A stretch of 64,000 nucleotides of DNA, taken from assembly GCF_018343535.1 (NCBI RefSeq), contig NZ_JAGYPF010000001.1, positions 1,488,001-1,552,000 of the forward strand, written 5' to 3'. The DNA comes from Neobacillus rhizophilus (GTDB lineage: Bacteria > Bacillota > Bacilli > Bacillales > Cytobacillaceae). The notes beneath the pieces were generated by a model. That model had not been told where the DNA came from and did no database searches. It saw only the letters and a list, made by a program, of their open reading frames with translations. Positions 14,813 to 25,478 of this stretch are shown piece by piece. Positions within the stretch are counted from its first letter, which is position 1; the number at the start of each line of letters is the position of its first letter. A program made the translations under genes and the position numbers.

Positions 14813-15755
14813 ATTTATGAAAAGTAGGCTTGTAGAAGGAACGATTATCCAGCGCAAAAACCCGTTCAGTAAATTCCCCTGGCTTGACTCTTTCCAAAGC
14901 CCGATCAAGCATGTTCATTTTTGCATCGAGATTATCAATGTAATGAAGGATTTCTGCTTCTTTCACTAACGGAGGTTTCGGGCTTCCCCACTCCGCTTTT
15001 CCGTGATGGCTTAGAACGAGATGCTGGAGGATTAACACTTCCTCCCCGTTAATACCAAGTTCTTCGGCTACTTTGCCAATTTCATTGATCATAATCGTAA
15101 TATGCCCAAGTAAATTTCCTTCGAGCGTATAAACAGTTGAAATTGGCCCGGATAATTCCATGACTTTGCCCATATCATGCAGGATAATACCTGCATACAG
15201 CAGGTCCCTGTCAAGACTTGGGTATAGGCCGGAGATTGCTTTGGCGAGGTCAAGCATGCTGACCACATGATAGGCAAGCCCGGAAACAAACTCATGATGA
15301 TTTTTGGTCGCCGCCGGATACTCCAAAAATGCCTTCTGGTGCTTCTTTATTAAATGGCGGGTAATCCTTTGGATATTCGGGTTTTTCATATCAAAAATAT
15401 ACTGGGTCAGTTTACTCACCATTTCATCTTGACTTAACGGTGCGGTTTCAAGGAAGTCTTCCAATTTCACCGCATCCGCTGGTCCGGTTCTCCGAATCTG
15501 GCGGATTTTCAACTGGCTTTTGCCCCGGTAATTTTGCACGTCTCCCTGAATTTTGACAATGGTTTGGGCGGCATACATTTTTTCATCCTCTTCATTGGCA
15601 TCCCAAAGTTTGGCTTCAATATCCCCACTTTGGTCTTGCAGGATTAACGTTAAGAACGGCTTTCCGTTGCTCGCAATTCCTTTTGTGGACGTTTTAATTA
15701 ATAAATATAACTCAATCTGTTCCCCAACTTCATAATCTAAAATACCTTTCGCCAA
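14811..15755 (-). CDS. yhaM: 3'-5' exoribonuclease YhaM
   Basis: The 314-residue product matches the length of B. subtilis YhaM, an Mn2+-dependent 3'-5' exonuclease in RNA turnover. An N-terminal OB-fold (residues about 10-90; [19 protein letters not shown]) precedes an HD phosphohydrolase domain with the metal motif ILHDMGK (His193-Asp194) and [13 protein letters not shown]. The start is taken as the TTG at 15755 ([13 protein letters not shown]), ten bases after AAGGGAG. The longer GTG at 15806 has no ribosome site and would add 17 non-conserved residues. It is the last gene of yhaO-yhaN-yhaM. Confidence 0.93.
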   Translation of the reverse strand: MAKGILDYEVGEQIELYLLIKTSTKGIASNGKPFLTLILQDQSGDIEAKLWDANEEDEKMYAAQTIVKIQGDVQNYRGKSQLKIRQIRRTGPADAVKLEDFLETAPLSQDEMVSKLTQYIFDMKNPNIQRITRHLIKKHQKAFLEYPAATKNHHEFVSGLAYHVVSMLDLAKAISGLYPSLDRDLLYAGIILHDMGKVMELSGPISTVYTLEGNLLGHITIMINEIGKVAEELGINGEEVLILQHLVLSHHGKAEWGSPKPPLVKEAEILHYIDNLDAKMNMLDRALERVKPGEFTERVFALDNRSFYKPTFHK

Positions 15756-15807
15756 CCTAGACACGCTCCCTTCCGATAGTAAAAGTATAACATATCCTTC
15801 TTTCACT

Positions 15808-18795
15808 CTATGAAATTATCTGAACAGCACCTTTTTCCAAGAAAAGAACATTTTCCTTTGGAAAGAACTGTAGTAAATGCTGATGACAAGTAAAAAATAA
15901 GATTTGATTTTGTTCCAGCGTTTTTATAAGCGCGATGACCCTTTCTGTTCTGCCGATATCAAAGTTTACGAAGCTGTCATCAATGATAATCGGGAACCGG
16001 TATTTTTCATAAAGGGTTGTAGCCAGTGCCAGTCTGATCGAAACATATAGCTGTTCTGTGGTGGCTTGGCTTAATTCGTTTGCTTCAAATAGGGTCCGGT
16101 CCTCCCGTTCTACTAGGAAACCAGTCCCCAATGGATGCAGGTGTATTCGGTGGTGTCTGCCATTCGTAAGAAAAGACAGAAACTCCTCCGCCCTTTCCAG
16201 CATTCTGGGCAAATGTTCATTTTTGTATTTCTCGATTGTTTCCGTCAGAATATTTTGTGCAAGAGAATAAACAGCCCACTCTTTTGCTGCCTCCTCGAGT
16301 TCAAATTTTTTCTGTATATAATGATGGAGAATATCGGAATAAACGCCACCTTCTTCGAGAACCTGTAATTCGTACTTGACCTTGGCTTGCTCCTCCTGCA
16401 GCTCTTTTAATCTAGCTTGCAAGCGCTTGGATTCATCAAGGCCATCAGTTATTAATTCATCCCAATTATGGATGGTTAGGAAGCTTTCCCTCTCTCCCTC
16501 AGACAGGCTTGAATAGTTGAGCTGACTGCGGATATTATCCAAAGCAGCCATCAGTTCGGATCTTTTTTCCGCCTTTTTTCCAAGTTCATAGAATTGCTGT
16601 TCCGTATCTGTATTAGCAGACTGAAGCAGTAAAGCATACTCCGCTTCGAGCTGCTCCAATTCTTGTGATTTGCCTTGACGATCCGCTTCCATGCCAGCAA
16701 GTTTATTTTTTCTTTCCTGGTTTTTGATTCTCTTTTCAAGTTCTTCCTTAAGCTTTGTCCTCAATAAAAATGCGGTCTTATGTAAACCGAGATCCTTTTC
16801 CGGCAAAAAGCGTTTGCCATATTCCTGAATTCCTCCGGCGATCTGGCTTTGCTGTTGATTAGCTTTGTCCACTTTTGCAATAAGTTTATCTCGTTCCCAT
16901 AAAATCTCTTTAAATTTTTCGATTTGTTTAAATGCTTCCTCCAAAAAGGCGTCGGCAAGATTATGAGGTATTTTTAACTCCCTGCTAATTGTAAGCAGCG
17001 TCTCTTTATGCTGACTTGAGGCAATCTCCCATTCTTCAAATTTCGAAATCACTTTTTCAAATTGGCTTTGCTGCTGCTTGAGCTTTAATTTTAATAGCTG
17101 TAGCTTTTCGCGCCGCTGATTGTCTATCTTCAACTCTTCAGTTGCCTCGCTCAGATCCACGTATTCGGCAGATTGCAGTTTTTCGCTTATCTGTTTTTCT
17201 TTTTCCTGCAGCCCGTCAAGCTGTTGAATAAGCTGCTTTTCCTTAGCATGCTTTAAGGATTGCAGCATGTACACGGCAAAAGCCAAACAGCCTCCTAACC
17301 CCAAGATCATCAGTACCCATTGTTTTGTCAGAAGTCCATAAAGGATTAGTCCGAGGAGAATCAGCTCTAACGTGATAAATTGAAGCTTAATCCTTGATTT
17401 AGCAGCCTGCTCCTGGTCAAGCGAGCTTTGGTGGAAATGGATTTTTTCCTTGATTCCCTTTAATTCCTCTTCTAAGCCCCTTTTATCATTTCCGTGAACC
17501 TGTTTTTCAAGGAGCATTCTGTCTTGGTCTGGCAAACATAAGTCCTCGGTCAAGAGAACCTCCTTTTCAATCATCTCTAAGGCATTTTTTTCTTCCTCAT
17601 ACCGTTCATCCAGTTCTTCTTTTGCTTCCGCCAGTTTTCTGCTTTGTTTTACGGTTGTTTCAACCTGGCTTTTCATATACATATTTGTATTAATGGCTTG
17701 AAAATCTTGATCCTGCAATGGGAGATGAAGCCTAGCTTTAATATTGGAAAGTTCCGCATCACAGTCAGCCATTCTCTGTTCATATTGGCCCAGTTCCAAT
17801 TTGAACTGGTCATAAACTGGCATCTGATCCAATAACATTAATATCGCCGGCTCGTTCTCGAGAAGCCCCTCATTTGGCTCCAAATCGGCTATTTCCAGCT
17901 TTACCTTTTCGATTCGTTCCGCAAGACTGTTCAGCTCGGCTTTGTAGGGAAGAATAAGTTGGTTTAATTTTTCGAGTCTTTCCATTCCTCGTACAGGGAA
18001 CTGTACTTCTCCAAGTTCAGCAAGCTCGTTCTCAATCCATTTTTCTTGTTTAACAGAAGATTCTATCCTTTTCCACTCCGAAAGCTTTGCTGTATTTACC
18101 TGAAGGGTGGTAAGCTGTTCGTGAAGATTAGCGATTTCCTGCCGCAGGCTTTCTTTTCTCGCTGCCAAGGTCTCATATTCCTTATTTTTCGCAGCGGCTT
18201 TTTTTAGCTCCTGATTGACCTCATGAAGCTCCTGCAGTTTTTCATTTAGCTCGGGCTTTTTTCCCCCTGGCTTAAAGCGGATATCCAGCTCCTTTTGGAG
18301 GGCAGCCTCTGCCTTTGCCAGCTGTTCTGTCCCTAGTGTTCCGGCCGAAAATAGGTATTTGCCCAGCTCTTCACCCTTCATCTGGTGGATGTTTTGCAGC
18401 CCGTGAATATTAAAGGAAAAAATGGCTTGAAATAGATTTTTATCAAAGCTTTCTAGTAATTCCTTTAAAAGTTCTTCACCGCCAATGATCCCGTTATCCA
18501 TGACTACCTTGACATCACCGGCGGCTTTCCCTTTTACCCGTTCTATGACGGCAAAGCCTTGCCCCTCAAGATAAATTCGGATATTCCCGCCGTACTTTGT
18601 ACCATGTTTCGGTTCGTAGCGCAGCTCGGATTGCTGCTTAGTTGGAAAACCAAATAAAATACTATGTATAAAGGCCATAATAGTAGATTTTCCAGCCTCA
18701 TTTTCTCCGAAGAAAACCTGAAATTCATTCAGATTTTCGATGATGATATTTTCAAGTTGTCCAAAACCGTAAATATTCATTGCCGTGATTTTCAA
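15808..18795 (-). CDS. yhaN: SbcC/Rad50-like ATPase YhaN
   Basis: The 995-residue protein has a split ABC-type ATPase head. The Walker A motif GENEAGKST is near residue 33 and the Walker B motif [13 protein letters not shown] near 930. The signature-like [18 protein letters not shown] lies near 905. Between them are long coiled coils interrupted near residues 485-515 by two hydrophobic stretches ([17 protein letters not shown] and [18 protein letters not shown]), so the protein is probably membrane-anchored. It is paired with the nuclease YhaO, as SbcC is with SbcD. The start is TTG at 18795 with AAAGGAG ten bases before. A role in DNA end processing is inferred from the family. Confidence 0.9.
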   Translation of the reverse strand: MKITAMNIYGFGQLENIIIENLNEFQVFFGENEAGKSTIMAFIHSILFGFPTKQQSELRYEPKHGTKYGGNIRIYLEGQGFAVIERVKGKAAGDVKVVMDNGIIGGEELLKELLESFDKNLFQAIFSFNIHGLQNIHQMKGEELGKYLFSAGTLGTEQLAKAEAALQKELDIRFKPGGKKPELNEKLQELHEVNQELKKAAAKNKEYETLAARKESLRQEIANLHEQLTTLQVNTAKLSEWKRIESSVKQEKWIENELAELGEVQFPVRGMERLEKLNQLILPYKAELNSLAERIEKVKLEIADLEPNEGLLENEPAILMLLDQMPVYDQFKLELGQYEQRMADCDAELSNIKARLHLPLQDQDFQAINTNMYMKSQVETTVKQSRKLAEAKEELDERYEEEKNALEMIEKEVLLTEDLCLPDQDRMLLEKQVHGNDKRGLEEELKGIKEKIHFHQSSLDQEQAAKSRIKLQFITLELILLGLILYGLLTKQWVLMILGLGGCLAFAVYMLQSLKHAKEKQLIQQLDGLQEKEKQISEKLQSAEYVDLSEATEELKIDNQRREKLQLLKLKLKQQQSQFEKVISKFEEWEIASSQHKETLLTISRELKIPHNLADAFLEEAFKQIEKFKEILWERDKLIAKVDKANQQQSQIAGGIQEYGKRFLPEKDLGLHKTAFLLRTKLKEELEKRIKNQERKNKLAGMEADRQGKSQELEQLEAEYALLLQSANTDTEQQFYELGKKAEKRSELMAALDNIRSQLNYSSLSEGERESFLTIHNWDELITDGLDESKRLQARLKELQEEQAKVKYELQVLEEGGVYSDILHHYIQKKFELEEAAKEWAVYSLAQNILTETIEKYKNEHLPRMLERAEEFLSFLTNGRHHRIHLHPLGTGFLVEREDRTLFEANELSQATTEQLYVSIRLALATTLYEKYRFPIIIDDSFVNFDIGRTERVIALIKTLEQNQILFFTCHQHLLQFFPKENVLFLEKGAVQIIS

Positions 18796-18812
18796 TTTGG
18801 ATTCACTCCTTT

Positions 18813-20030
18813 CTATTTATAAAGTAATTCAATTAGCAGCTTCTCCGCCCTATTAATCAGTTCATGCTGCTCACCTGAGGATAGGGGCGGCAAATATTTT
18901 TTACCCAAGCGGTGCTCGTACAAAACGGACAAGGCTTCATCTACATGATCGAATTGCTCAATTGCAGCAAAAAGTTCACCATAAAAATTGGCTTCTTTTT
19001 TTAATTGCTCCTTGTTCACATGCTGCCTTTCGGACAAAGATAACTCCACAATCCAGACAAATGCTTCCTCTTCCTGTTCATCTTCCAACAAAAGATCAAG
19101 CAGGTCCGTTTGTAAGCTTCTTTTCTCCATGTCGTCTTCAAGGAGAATATTTTTGATGGCTAGGGACAAGAATGTGCCTGTTTTATCCTTTCTCCAGGTA
19201 TTTAGGCTTGATTGACATAATTGAAGAATATCATGAAAATTTATCGCTGATGCTGCATCAATTTCAGCCTCTTCCCAGACAATATCTGCTGCTTCTACAA
19301 AGTCCAGTTTTGCCTCAAGTTCCGTAAGCATGATATGATAAAATCCTTTTGCGTCTTTTTCCTTCTTATTTCTCCCTTGAATATTACCGGGATAGATAAT
19401 CGGAGGATGTTCAGATAATACAGAGCGTTTATGGATATGGCCCAATGCCCAATAATCAAAGTCCTTATCAAGTAAATCCTTAACAGTAAACGGGGCATAG
19501 TTATCGTGTTCAGAGGAAGAGCTTTCATTTCCATGAAGGATGCCAATGTGGAAATCTGAACCCACTGACTTCACATACTCATCTATTTTTCTCTCAAACA
19601 CATGTCGGGTTGGGTAGCTGAAGCCATAGAAGGATACTGTTTCACCAGTCTTTGTCTGCAGTTCTATCCTTTCGACCTTGCTGCCAAACACATGGACGTT
19701 TTCCGGCATGTCAAGGTGCACCCAGGAACCATTTAAATGGTCATGATTGCCGTGGATCACATAGACAGGAATACCATGTTTTGCAAGCCTCTGCATTTCC
19801 GCTCTGAATCGTGACTGGGCCCGGAGACTGCGATCTTCCCCGTCAAATAAATCACCTGCTATGATGACAAAATCAACCTGCCTTTCAATTGCTGTTTCAG
19901 TTAGCTTTTTTAAGGAAGTAAAGGTGCTCTCTTTTACTCTTGAAAAAATAGCAGCGGGCAAATGCTTTAAACCCACCATCGGACTGTCCAAATGTAAATC
20001 GGCAGCATGAAGAAATGATAATTTTTTCAT
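18813..20030 (-). CDS. yhaO: SbcD/Mre11-like metallophosphoesterase YhaO
   Basis: The 405-residue predicted nuclease carries the calcineurin-like phosphoesterase motifs in order: FLHAADLHLDSP, IIAGDLFDGEDRS, YVIHGNHDHLNG, ILHGNES and WALGHIHKR. These are the metal ligands of SbcD/Mre11 enzymes. It lies 17 bases upstream of yhaN, giving an SbcCD-like gene pair. The ATG at 20030 follows GAGAGGAAATTTT; a TTG 15 bases upstream is inside that site. Confidence 0.92.
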   Translation of the reverse strand: MKKLSFLHAADLHLDSPMVGLKHLPAAIFSRVKESTFTSLKKLTETAIERQVDFVIIAGDLFDGEDRSLRAQSRFRAEMQRLAKHGIPVYVIHGNHDHLNGSWVHLDMPENVHVFGSKVERIELQTKTGETVSFYGFSYPTRHVFERKIDEYVKSVGSDFHIGILHGNESSSSEHDNYAPFTVKDLLDKDFDYWALGHIHKRSVLSEHPPIIYPGNIQGRNKKEKDAKGFYHIMLTELEAKLDFVEAADIVWEEAEIDAASAINFHDILQLCQSSLNTWRKDKTGTFLSLAIKNILLEDDMEKRSLQTDLLDLLLEDEQEEEAFVWIVELSLSERQHVNKEQLKKEANFYGELFAAIEQFDHVDEALSVLYEHRLGKKYLPPLSSGEQHELINRAEKLLIELLYK

Positions 20031-20106
20031 AAAATTTCCTCTCAAACGTTCTTTTCTTTCATTTTATCACGGCTCAAATACGAATGCACGTTCTGTGTCG
20101 TAATTA

Positions 20107-20136
20107 ATAAAAAGCTTTACCAAAAATGGTAAAGCT
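20107..20136 (-). terminator. Intrinsic terminator of yhaP
   Basis: On the minus strand AGCTTTACC pairs with GGTAAAGCT around a six-base loop and is followed by TTTTATT. Confidence 0.82.
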
Positions 20137-20144
20137 GAGACAGA

Positions 20145-21398
20145 CTATTCGTTTTTTGTTAATTGCAGCGCTTTTTTAATATCTTTAAAGGAATTGGATT
20201 TGCCATACATCAAAACACCGCCGCGATAGACTCGTGCACCAAATATAGCTAATACGGCAATCGTTACCACAAGAATGGCAATCCCCAAAACAGCCTCCCA
20301 TGCCGGAATGGTCAGCATCCCGACGCGTAGGAACATAATCATTGGCGTAAAGAATGGGATATAGGACGTGATGGTAATAAACGCAGCATCCGGCTTGCCA
20401 AGGCCAAACATAGCAATCATAAAACCGCCAACAACCAATAACGTCATCGGGGTAATCATTTGCTGGACATCCTCAATCCTGCTGACCAGCGAGCCTAAAA
20501 AGGCTGCAAGGGTGGCATAAAGAAAATAGCCAAGGATAAAGAAAATCACTGCATAGACGATGGTTGCCCCCGGGATATCACCAAACCCATACACCCCAAA
20601 GAATCCATCCTTTAACGACTCCATATTGCTCTTTAAGGAGAAGTAACCGACAATCAAAAACACGGCCAACTGGGTTAAACTCAATAAACCGATCCCGAGA
20701 ATCTTGGCAAACATCTGCTTGATTGGCGAGACACTGGAAATCAGGATTTCCATCACCCTGGATGATTTTTCCGTTGCCACCTCCATGGCAATCATATTAG
20801 CATACATAATGACAGCAAAATAGATGATAAATAAGAGGACATAGACAAGCCCGCGTGCTTGATTGAGTTCTTCTTCTGTTTTCGCATTTTTCTCAAGCGC
20901 TGTTTTTTCAAACGAAACCGGCTCGTAAAGCTTTTGCAGCTGATCAGGAGCCAAATTAATTTTCGAAGCGGCGAGCATTGTTTTAACCTGCTGCAAGCTG
21001 GTCTGAAGATCCGTATACAACGCAGAATCAGCAATGCTCATTGCCTTATAGCCCGCTTCCGGAAGTTCTTCCTTGTTGAAACGCAATTCAAGCAATCCAG
21101 CAAACTCACCATTTTCAACCGCTTTTTCCGCTTCTTTTTCAGTGCCTTTATAGGATGTTAAGTTTATATCTTTATTGATCGTTTTCAATTGCTGCTTGAA
21201 AGGCTCGTAAAGCTTACCCGTTTCATCCAGGACAGCAACATTTTCTTTACCACCGTTTTTATCAAAAATTTCAATGATATTTTGAAAGTTTGTTAACCCC
21301 AGAACAATTACGATTGTCAAAAAGGTTGTCACAATAAAGGATTTGCTTTTTAATTTATTCATGTAGGTATGTACTAAAATAATCCAAAAATTATTCAT
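20145..21398 (-). CDS. yhaP: NatB-type ABC transporter permease YhaP
   Basis: The 417-residue membrane subunit has one N-terminal helix (SFIVTTFLTIVIVLGL), an extracellular domain of about 150 residues, then five or six C-terminal helices. Conserved KSSRVMEILISSVSP near residue 210 is a hallmark of the NatB/CcmB-like ABC-2 permease family. It partners YhaQ; the substrate is unknown, and Na+ export was suggested for the NatAB relatives. The start is placed at the ATG at 21398 because AGGTAATG sits too close to the ATG at 21404. It overlaps the end of yhaQ by eight bases. Confidence 0.9.
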   Translation of the reverse strand: MNNFWIILVHTYMNKLKSKSFIVTTFLTIVIVLGLTNFQNIIEIFDKNGGKENVAVLDETGKLYEPFKQQLKTINKDINLTSYKGTEKEAEKAVENGEFAGLLELRFNKEELPEAGYKAMSIADSALYTDLQTSLQQVKTMLAASKINLAPDQLQKLYEPVSFEKTALEKNAKTEEELNQARGLVYVLLFIIYFAVIMYANMIAMEVATEKSSRVMEILISSVSPIKQMFAKILGIGLLSLTQLAVFLIVGYFSLKSNMESLKDGFFGVYGFGDIPGATIVYAVIFFILGYFLYATLAAFLGSLVSRIEDVQQMITPMTLLVVGGFMIAMFGLGKPDAAFITITSYIPFFTPMIMFLRVGMLTIPAWEAVLGIAILVVTIAVLAIFGARVYRGGVLMYGKSNSFKDIKKALQLTKNE

Positions 21399-22290
21399 AT
21401 GCATTACCTACTTTCTCGATAAAAATATCATTCAATGACGGCTCTTCAAGGGCAAATTTCCGCAGCAAGCCTTTCCCGGCAATTTCCTTAAGGATTCCTT
21501 CCGCGACCTGTTCTCCTTCAATCTGTAATTCCAGCCCCTCCATCGTGAGTTTCGTCTTTACCACACCTGGAAACTCCTTTAGCGACTCCAAAGAAAAATC
21601 CGCATGGATAATTAGGTTCTTCTTCCCATAGGCGCGCTTGATTTCCTTTAAGGAACCATGAACCACGGGACTTCCTTTTTGGAGAATACAGAGATGCTCG
21701 CACATTTCCTCAACATGGTGCATTTGATGACTCGAAAAGACAATGGTTGTTCCGTTTTCCTTTAGCCCTAAAACCGCCTCTTTTAACTGCTCGACATTGA
21801 CAGGGTCCAGCCCACTAAACGGTTCATCTAATATTAACAGCCTGGGTTTATGGATCACAGCAGCAATGAATTGAATCTTCTGCTGATTCCCCTTGGAAAG
21901 CTCTTCGACTCTTTTATTTTCATATTCGGGTATTTTAAATTTCTCGAGCCACCTTCTAAGCTCCCTTAAAGCCTCACCTTTAGGCATTCCTCTTAATCTA
22001 GCTAAATAAACAATCTGGTCCCGGACTTTGAGTTTTGGATACAGCCCTCTCTCTTCAGGAAGATAGCCCACCAGATGGCTGGTAGAATAATCAAGTGGTT
22101 TATCGTCCCAGGTTATTTTACCGGAGCTTGCATCGAGTAACCCTAAAATCATTCGAAACGTTGTTGTTTTCCCAGCGCCATTTGCCCCCAAAAAACCAAA
22201 CATTTCTTTTTCCGGAATCGTCAGGGATAAATCGCTGACAGCAGTAAATTCTCCGAAACGTTTGGTAACCCGTTCCAGTTTAAGTACCAT
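21391..22290 (-). CDS. yhaQ: NatA-type ABC transporter ATP-binding protein YhaQ
   Basis: The 299-residue ATPase has Walker A GANGAGKTTT (near 38), signature ELSKGNQQKIQFI (near 133), Walker B LLILDEPFSGLDPV (near 155) and switch SSHQM. The C-terminal 80 residues form the extra domain typical of exporters of the NatA/DUF4162 kind. The ATG at 22290 follows AAAGGAGTAGG. Upstream in-frame codons to 22356 lack a ribosome site. Confidence 0.92.
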   Translation of the reverse strand: MVLKLERVTKRFGEFTAVSDLSLTIPEKEMFGFLGANGAGKTTTFRMILGLLDASSGKITWDDKPLDYSTSHLVGYLPEERGLYPKLKVRDQIVYLARLRGMPKGEALRELRRWLEKFKIPEYENKRVEELSKGNQQKIQFIAAVIHKPRLLILDEPFSGLDPVNVEQLKEAVLGLKENGTTIVFSSHQMHHVEEMCEHLCILQKGSPVVHGSLKEIKRAYGKKNLIIHADFSLESLKEFPGVVKTKLTMEGLELQIEGEQVAEGILKEIAGKGLLRKFALEEPSLNDIFIEKVGNAYE

Positions 22291-22414
22291 TTTACCTACT
22301 CCTTTCCTCCAACAATACAATTGTACCATATTATGGATTTTATTTTCTCTTTGCACAATTTATAGAATTATGCAAAAATAATAGTAAGAATTTTTTTAAA
22401 AAGGGGTATGTGGA

Positions 22415-22600
22415 ATGAAAACTTATAAATTAACGGCTTTTGAGGCAAATGGAGAAAAGATTTTAGACGAAGCCTTCCAAGCAGAAAACGATGATGTTGC
22501 AAAGGCGCAGGGGGAAAAACTATTATCAGAGAAAAATTTACTAGATAAAACGCACCGCTGCACATCTCCTGCAGGCAAACTGCTACTTTTCCATGCTTAA
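22415..22600 (+). CDS. YhzD-like small protein
   Basis: The 61-residue soluble protein has an alternating charged/hydrophobic pattern (KLTAFEANGEKILDEAFQAE) and a conserved-looking C-terminus HRCTSPAGKLLLFH. It resembles the small Bacillus YhzD family, whose function is unknown. The ATG is preceded by AAAGGGG. A terminator follows. Confidence 0.7.
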   Translation: MKTYKLTAFEANGEKILDEAFQAENDDVAKAQGEKLLSEKNLLDKTHRCTSPAGKLLLFHA

Positions 22601-22611
22601 AAATCAGCAAT

Positions 22612-22643
22612 AAGAGGCCGTCTTATGACAGCCTCTTGTTTTT
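22612..22643. terminator. Terminator between the yhzD-like gene and yhaR
   Basis: AAGAGGC (22613-22619) pairs with GCCTCTT, followed by GTTTTTTATTTT on the plus strand. It is best suited to the plus-strand gene but also abuts the convergent yhaR end. Confidence 0.8.
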
Positions 22644-23434
22644 TATTTTCCGATAAAATTTGGCTTTCTTTTTTCAATAAACGCCTTGATTCCCTCTTTG
22701 TGGTCCTCGGTTTCGCGCATTTTCTGCTGGCCGTACTTCTCCAACTCTAGTATTTTCAAGAGCTGCGGGCGATTCTTTTCAGCTAATATCTTTTTAGTTT
22801 TGATCATCGCTTGAACAGGTCTTTGCAGCCAATCTGCCACTCTAGTATGTACAGCATCCTGCAGCTCGCCATCAGCTACTTCCTGAATAAGACCGATTGA
22901 ATGCGCTTCCTCCGCACTCATCATTTTACCCTCCCAGATAACCTGCTTGGCCTTGGTTTCTCCTAATCTTTTTTCCATGAAGAAATGGGCACCGCCATCT
23001 GGGATCAGCCCTATACCAATAAAATTCATTGCCAGTTTGCTAGATTTTTCAGCGATAATATGATCGGTTGCTAACGCTAAACTAAACCCTAAGCCCGCTG
23101 CTGCACCGGTAATCGCGCTGATTGTTAATTTTGGCATGCTATATAAGGTGATAACCAGCTCACTGATACAGTCCATGAGCGGAAGAAATCCATTCTCGTT
23201 CATATCTGATAGCATTGTTTTAATATCTCCCCCGGCTGAAAACGCTTTTCCTTTTCCGGTTAAAATCAGGATATCCACATCATCCGATTCGCTGATTTCT
23301 TTCAGTTTGCTGACAAGGCCTTTAATCATATCCACGTCCATCGCGTTATGCGCTTCCGGCCGATTCATTTCCAATGTGGCTACCCGGCCCTCTACTTTTA
23401 AGTTCACCTTTTCTGTGACAAAATTTAAAGCCAT
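22643..23434 (-). CDS. yhaR: Enoyl-CoA hydratase/isomerase family protein (YhaR-like)
   Basis: The 263-residue crotonase-fold protein has VATLEMNRPEAHNAMD at the CoA-binding N-terminus. The oxyanion-hole segments are LTGKGKAFSAGGDIKTM (near 65) and ITGAAAGLGFSLALATD (near 105), and PDGGAHFFMEKRLGE follows near residue 135. The position usually held by the second catalytic Glu reads IPDGG, so isomerase or degenerate activity is possible. It lies downstream of an acyl-CoA synthetase gene, suggesting a role in fatty or branched acid breakdown. The ATG at 23434 follows GGGGGGATTGGAA. Confidence 0.85.
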   Translation of the reverse strand: MALNFVTEKVNLKVEGRVATLEMNRPEAHNAMDVDMIKGLVSKLKEISESDDVDILILTGKGKAFSAGGDIKTMLSDMNENGFLPLMDCISELVITLYSMPKLTISAITGAAAGLGFSLALATDHIIAEKSSKLAMNFIGIGLIPDGGAHFFMEKRLGETKAKQVIWEGKMMSAEEAHSIGLIQEVADGELQDAVHTRVADWLQRPVQAMIKTKKILAEKNRPQLLKILELEKYGQQKMRETEDHKEGIKAFIEKRKPNFIGK

Positions 23435-23529
23435 TTCCAATCCCCCCAATAAACTTGTTCATCTTCATTATATAGAGAAATGAACAGAATAAAAACAAAC
23501 TTTCGTAATAGATTGAATTTTCCGCGGGC

Positions 23530-23560
23530 AAAAAGGACAAAGAGCTGGCCCCCCTTGTCC
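23530..23560 (-). terminator. Intrinsic terminator of the acyl-CoA synthetase gene
   Basis: On the minus strand AAGGACAA pairs with TTTGTCCTT and ends in a T-run. It lies just after the stop at 23568. Confidence 0.72.
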
Positions 23561-23567
23561 TTGTCAA

Positions 23568-25187
23568 TTAACCTTTTTGACTTACTTCCTTTTGCACCTG
23601 GTCACGAAGGGCCATTTTCAAAAATTTCCCTACAGAGGTTTTTGGAACTTCTTCGATGAATAAAATATCGTCCGGAATCCACCATTTTGCAAATTGAGGC
23701 AGAAGAAATTCAAATAGCTCTTCTTTGGTTGTTTTTCCTTTATATGCTTCTTTTAGCACAACGCAGGCAATTGGACGTTCCTGCCACCTTTCATGAGGAA
23801 CTGCTACAACGGCCGCTTCAAACACTGCTTCATGGGCCATTAAAGCATTTTCCAAATCAACAGATGAGATCCATTCCCCGCCGCTCTTGATCAGGTCCTT
23901 GGTTCTGTCGACTATTTTAACAAACCCTTCTTCGTCAATAGTAGCGACATCCCCGGTGTGCAGCCAGCCATCGTGGAAAGCATCCTTCGTCCGTTCATCC
24001 TTATAATATTCGGAAGCAATCCATGGTCCTCTTAAGCATAATTCGCCCATTTCCTTGCCATTCCATGCGACTTCACCGTTCTGACCAAGTATTTTCATCT
24101 CTAGTCCAGGGACAAGAACTCCTTGTTTAGCTCTTAATTCCAATCTTTCCTCGTAATCGAGCTCCTGTTGATAGCTTTTTAATGAGGAGAATACCGCAAG
24201 CGGGCTTGTTTCAGTCATCCCATAGCCGTGCATAAACGGAATATTGTATTTTTGTTCAAATGTTTTAATCATTCCTTTAGGCGCTGCAGAACCGCCGCAC
24301 AGGATTCCTCTTAGGCTGCTTAGATCATAGCTGCCCTCTTCAAGTTCTTTCAGCAGTCCCATCCAAATCGTTGGAACCCCGGCTGTGATGCTCACTTTTT
24401 CCTGCTGGATTAATTCAGCTAACAGCTTTGGTGTAAAATTTGGTCCGGGAAGGACTAACGTTGTTCCAAACCAAACGCCGGCAAACGGCATTCCCCAAGC
24501 ATTTGCATGGAACATCGGGACAACCGCAAGGGCAACATCCTTTTCACTAATTGCTAAAGTGTCAGCTAAACCTATCGCCAGGCTATGCAGAAAAATCCCC
24601 CGGTGAGAATATACAACTCCTTTTGGATTTCCAGTAGTCGCTGATGTATAACACATCCCGGCTGGGTCATTTTCATCAATTTGAGTAGTGTATTGGAATT
24701 CTGGGTTTGCTTCAGCTAAAAGTGTTTCGTAATGATATACAGGTGCGAGTGTGGTCTGAGGGATCTCTTTTTCGTCTGTCATGATAATAAAAGCTTTAAC
24801 AGTTTTCAGTTCATGTGAACATTTTTCAAGCAATGGAAGGATGTCTGCATCAACAAGGAGTATTTTGTCTTCGGCATGATTAATGATAAAGCTGATGTGC
24901 TGTGGTGAAAGACGGATGTTGATGGTGTGAGCTACTGCACCAATGCAAGGAATGCCGAAGTAGGCTTCGAGATGGCGGTGGTGGTTCCAAGCTAATGTAC
25001 CCACCCTGTCACCCTTTTCAACGCCGAGTTTTGTTAAGGCATCTGAAAGCCTCCGTGTTCGTTCACCAATTTGTTTGTAAGTCAGCTTTTGGATTCCGCT
25101 GGCGGTTCTTGAGACAACCTGCTTCTTTGGAAAGTACCTTTCAGCCCTTTCCAACATTTGCGTCATTGTTAAAGGTGTTTGCATCAT
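23568..25187 (-). CDS. Medium/long-chain acyl-CoA synthetase (AMP-forming)
   Basis: The 539-residue ANL-superfamily ligase activates fatty acids to acyl-CoA through an acyl-adenylate. The AMP-binding P-loop is MCYTSATTGNPKGVVYSH (near 175), followed by HGYGMTETSP (near 325), WLHTGDVATIDEEGF (near 410) and the hinge/A8 motif VDRTKDLIKSGGEWIS (near 430). The catalytic lysine lies near 520 in KTSVGKFLK. Length and N-terminus (TPLTMTQMLERAERYFP) resemble AlkK-type enzymes rather than LcfA. It starts at the ATG pair after AAGGGGGAC. Confidence 0.9.
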   Translation of the reverse strand: MMQTPLTMTQMLERAERYFPKKQVVSRTASGIQKLTYKQIGERTRRLSDALTKLGVEKGDRVGTLAWNHHRHLEAYFGIPCIGAVAHTINIRLSPQHISFIINHAEDKILLVDADILPLLEKCSHELKTVKAFIIMTDEKEIPQTTLAPVYHYETLLAEANPEFQYTTQIDENDPAGMCYTSATTGNPKGVVYSHRGIFLHSLAIGLADTLAISEKDVALAVVPMFHANAWGMPFAGVWFGTTLVLPGPNFTPKLLAELIQQEKVSITAGVPTIWMGLLKELEEGSYDLSSLRGILCGGSAAPKGMIKTFEQKYNIPFMHGYGMTETSPLAVFSSLKSYQQELDYEERLELRAKQGVLVPGLEMKILGQNGEVAWNGKEMGELCLRGPWIASEYYKDERTKDAFHDGWLHTGDVATIDEEGFVKIVDRTKDLIKSGGEWISSVDLENALMAHEAVFEAAVVAVPHERWQERPIACVVLKEAYKGKTTKEELFEFLLPQFAKWWIPDDILFIEEVPKTSVGKFLKMALRDQVQKEVSQKG

Positions 25188-25445
25188 AGCTTAGTCCCCC
25201 TTAAATGCGTTTTAACCCCATAGTATCCTATGTGGCAGTTCCTCTTAAATATTCGACATCGGGGAAAATAATCCTTTATTAAGAACACAATTGATTGGTT
25301 TTTCAGGGGTAAATGCTGTTTGCTGGACCTCTTTTATTCCGGTTAACCCTTCTACGCCTGCTAGCGGTCAAAATAGCGGCTCTTTTTTTACCGGTTGACC
25401 CCTCGACCGACCCATTACGGGAAATACCCACCCCCCAAAATTTAA

Positions 25446-25478
25446 AAATCCCCCGCTTAAAATTAAGCAGGAGATCCT
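25446..25478 (-). terminator. Intrinsic terminator of hemZ
   Basis: On the minus strand CCTGCTTA pairs with TAAGCGGG over ATTT and is followed by GGATTTTTAAATTTT. It overlaps the hemZ 3' end. Confidence 0.72.

Noticed and set aside
15755-15806. N-terminal extension of YhaM from the GTG at 15806
   Set aside because: No ribosome site precedes it; the TTG at 15755 has one at good spacing and gives exactly the usual 314 residues.
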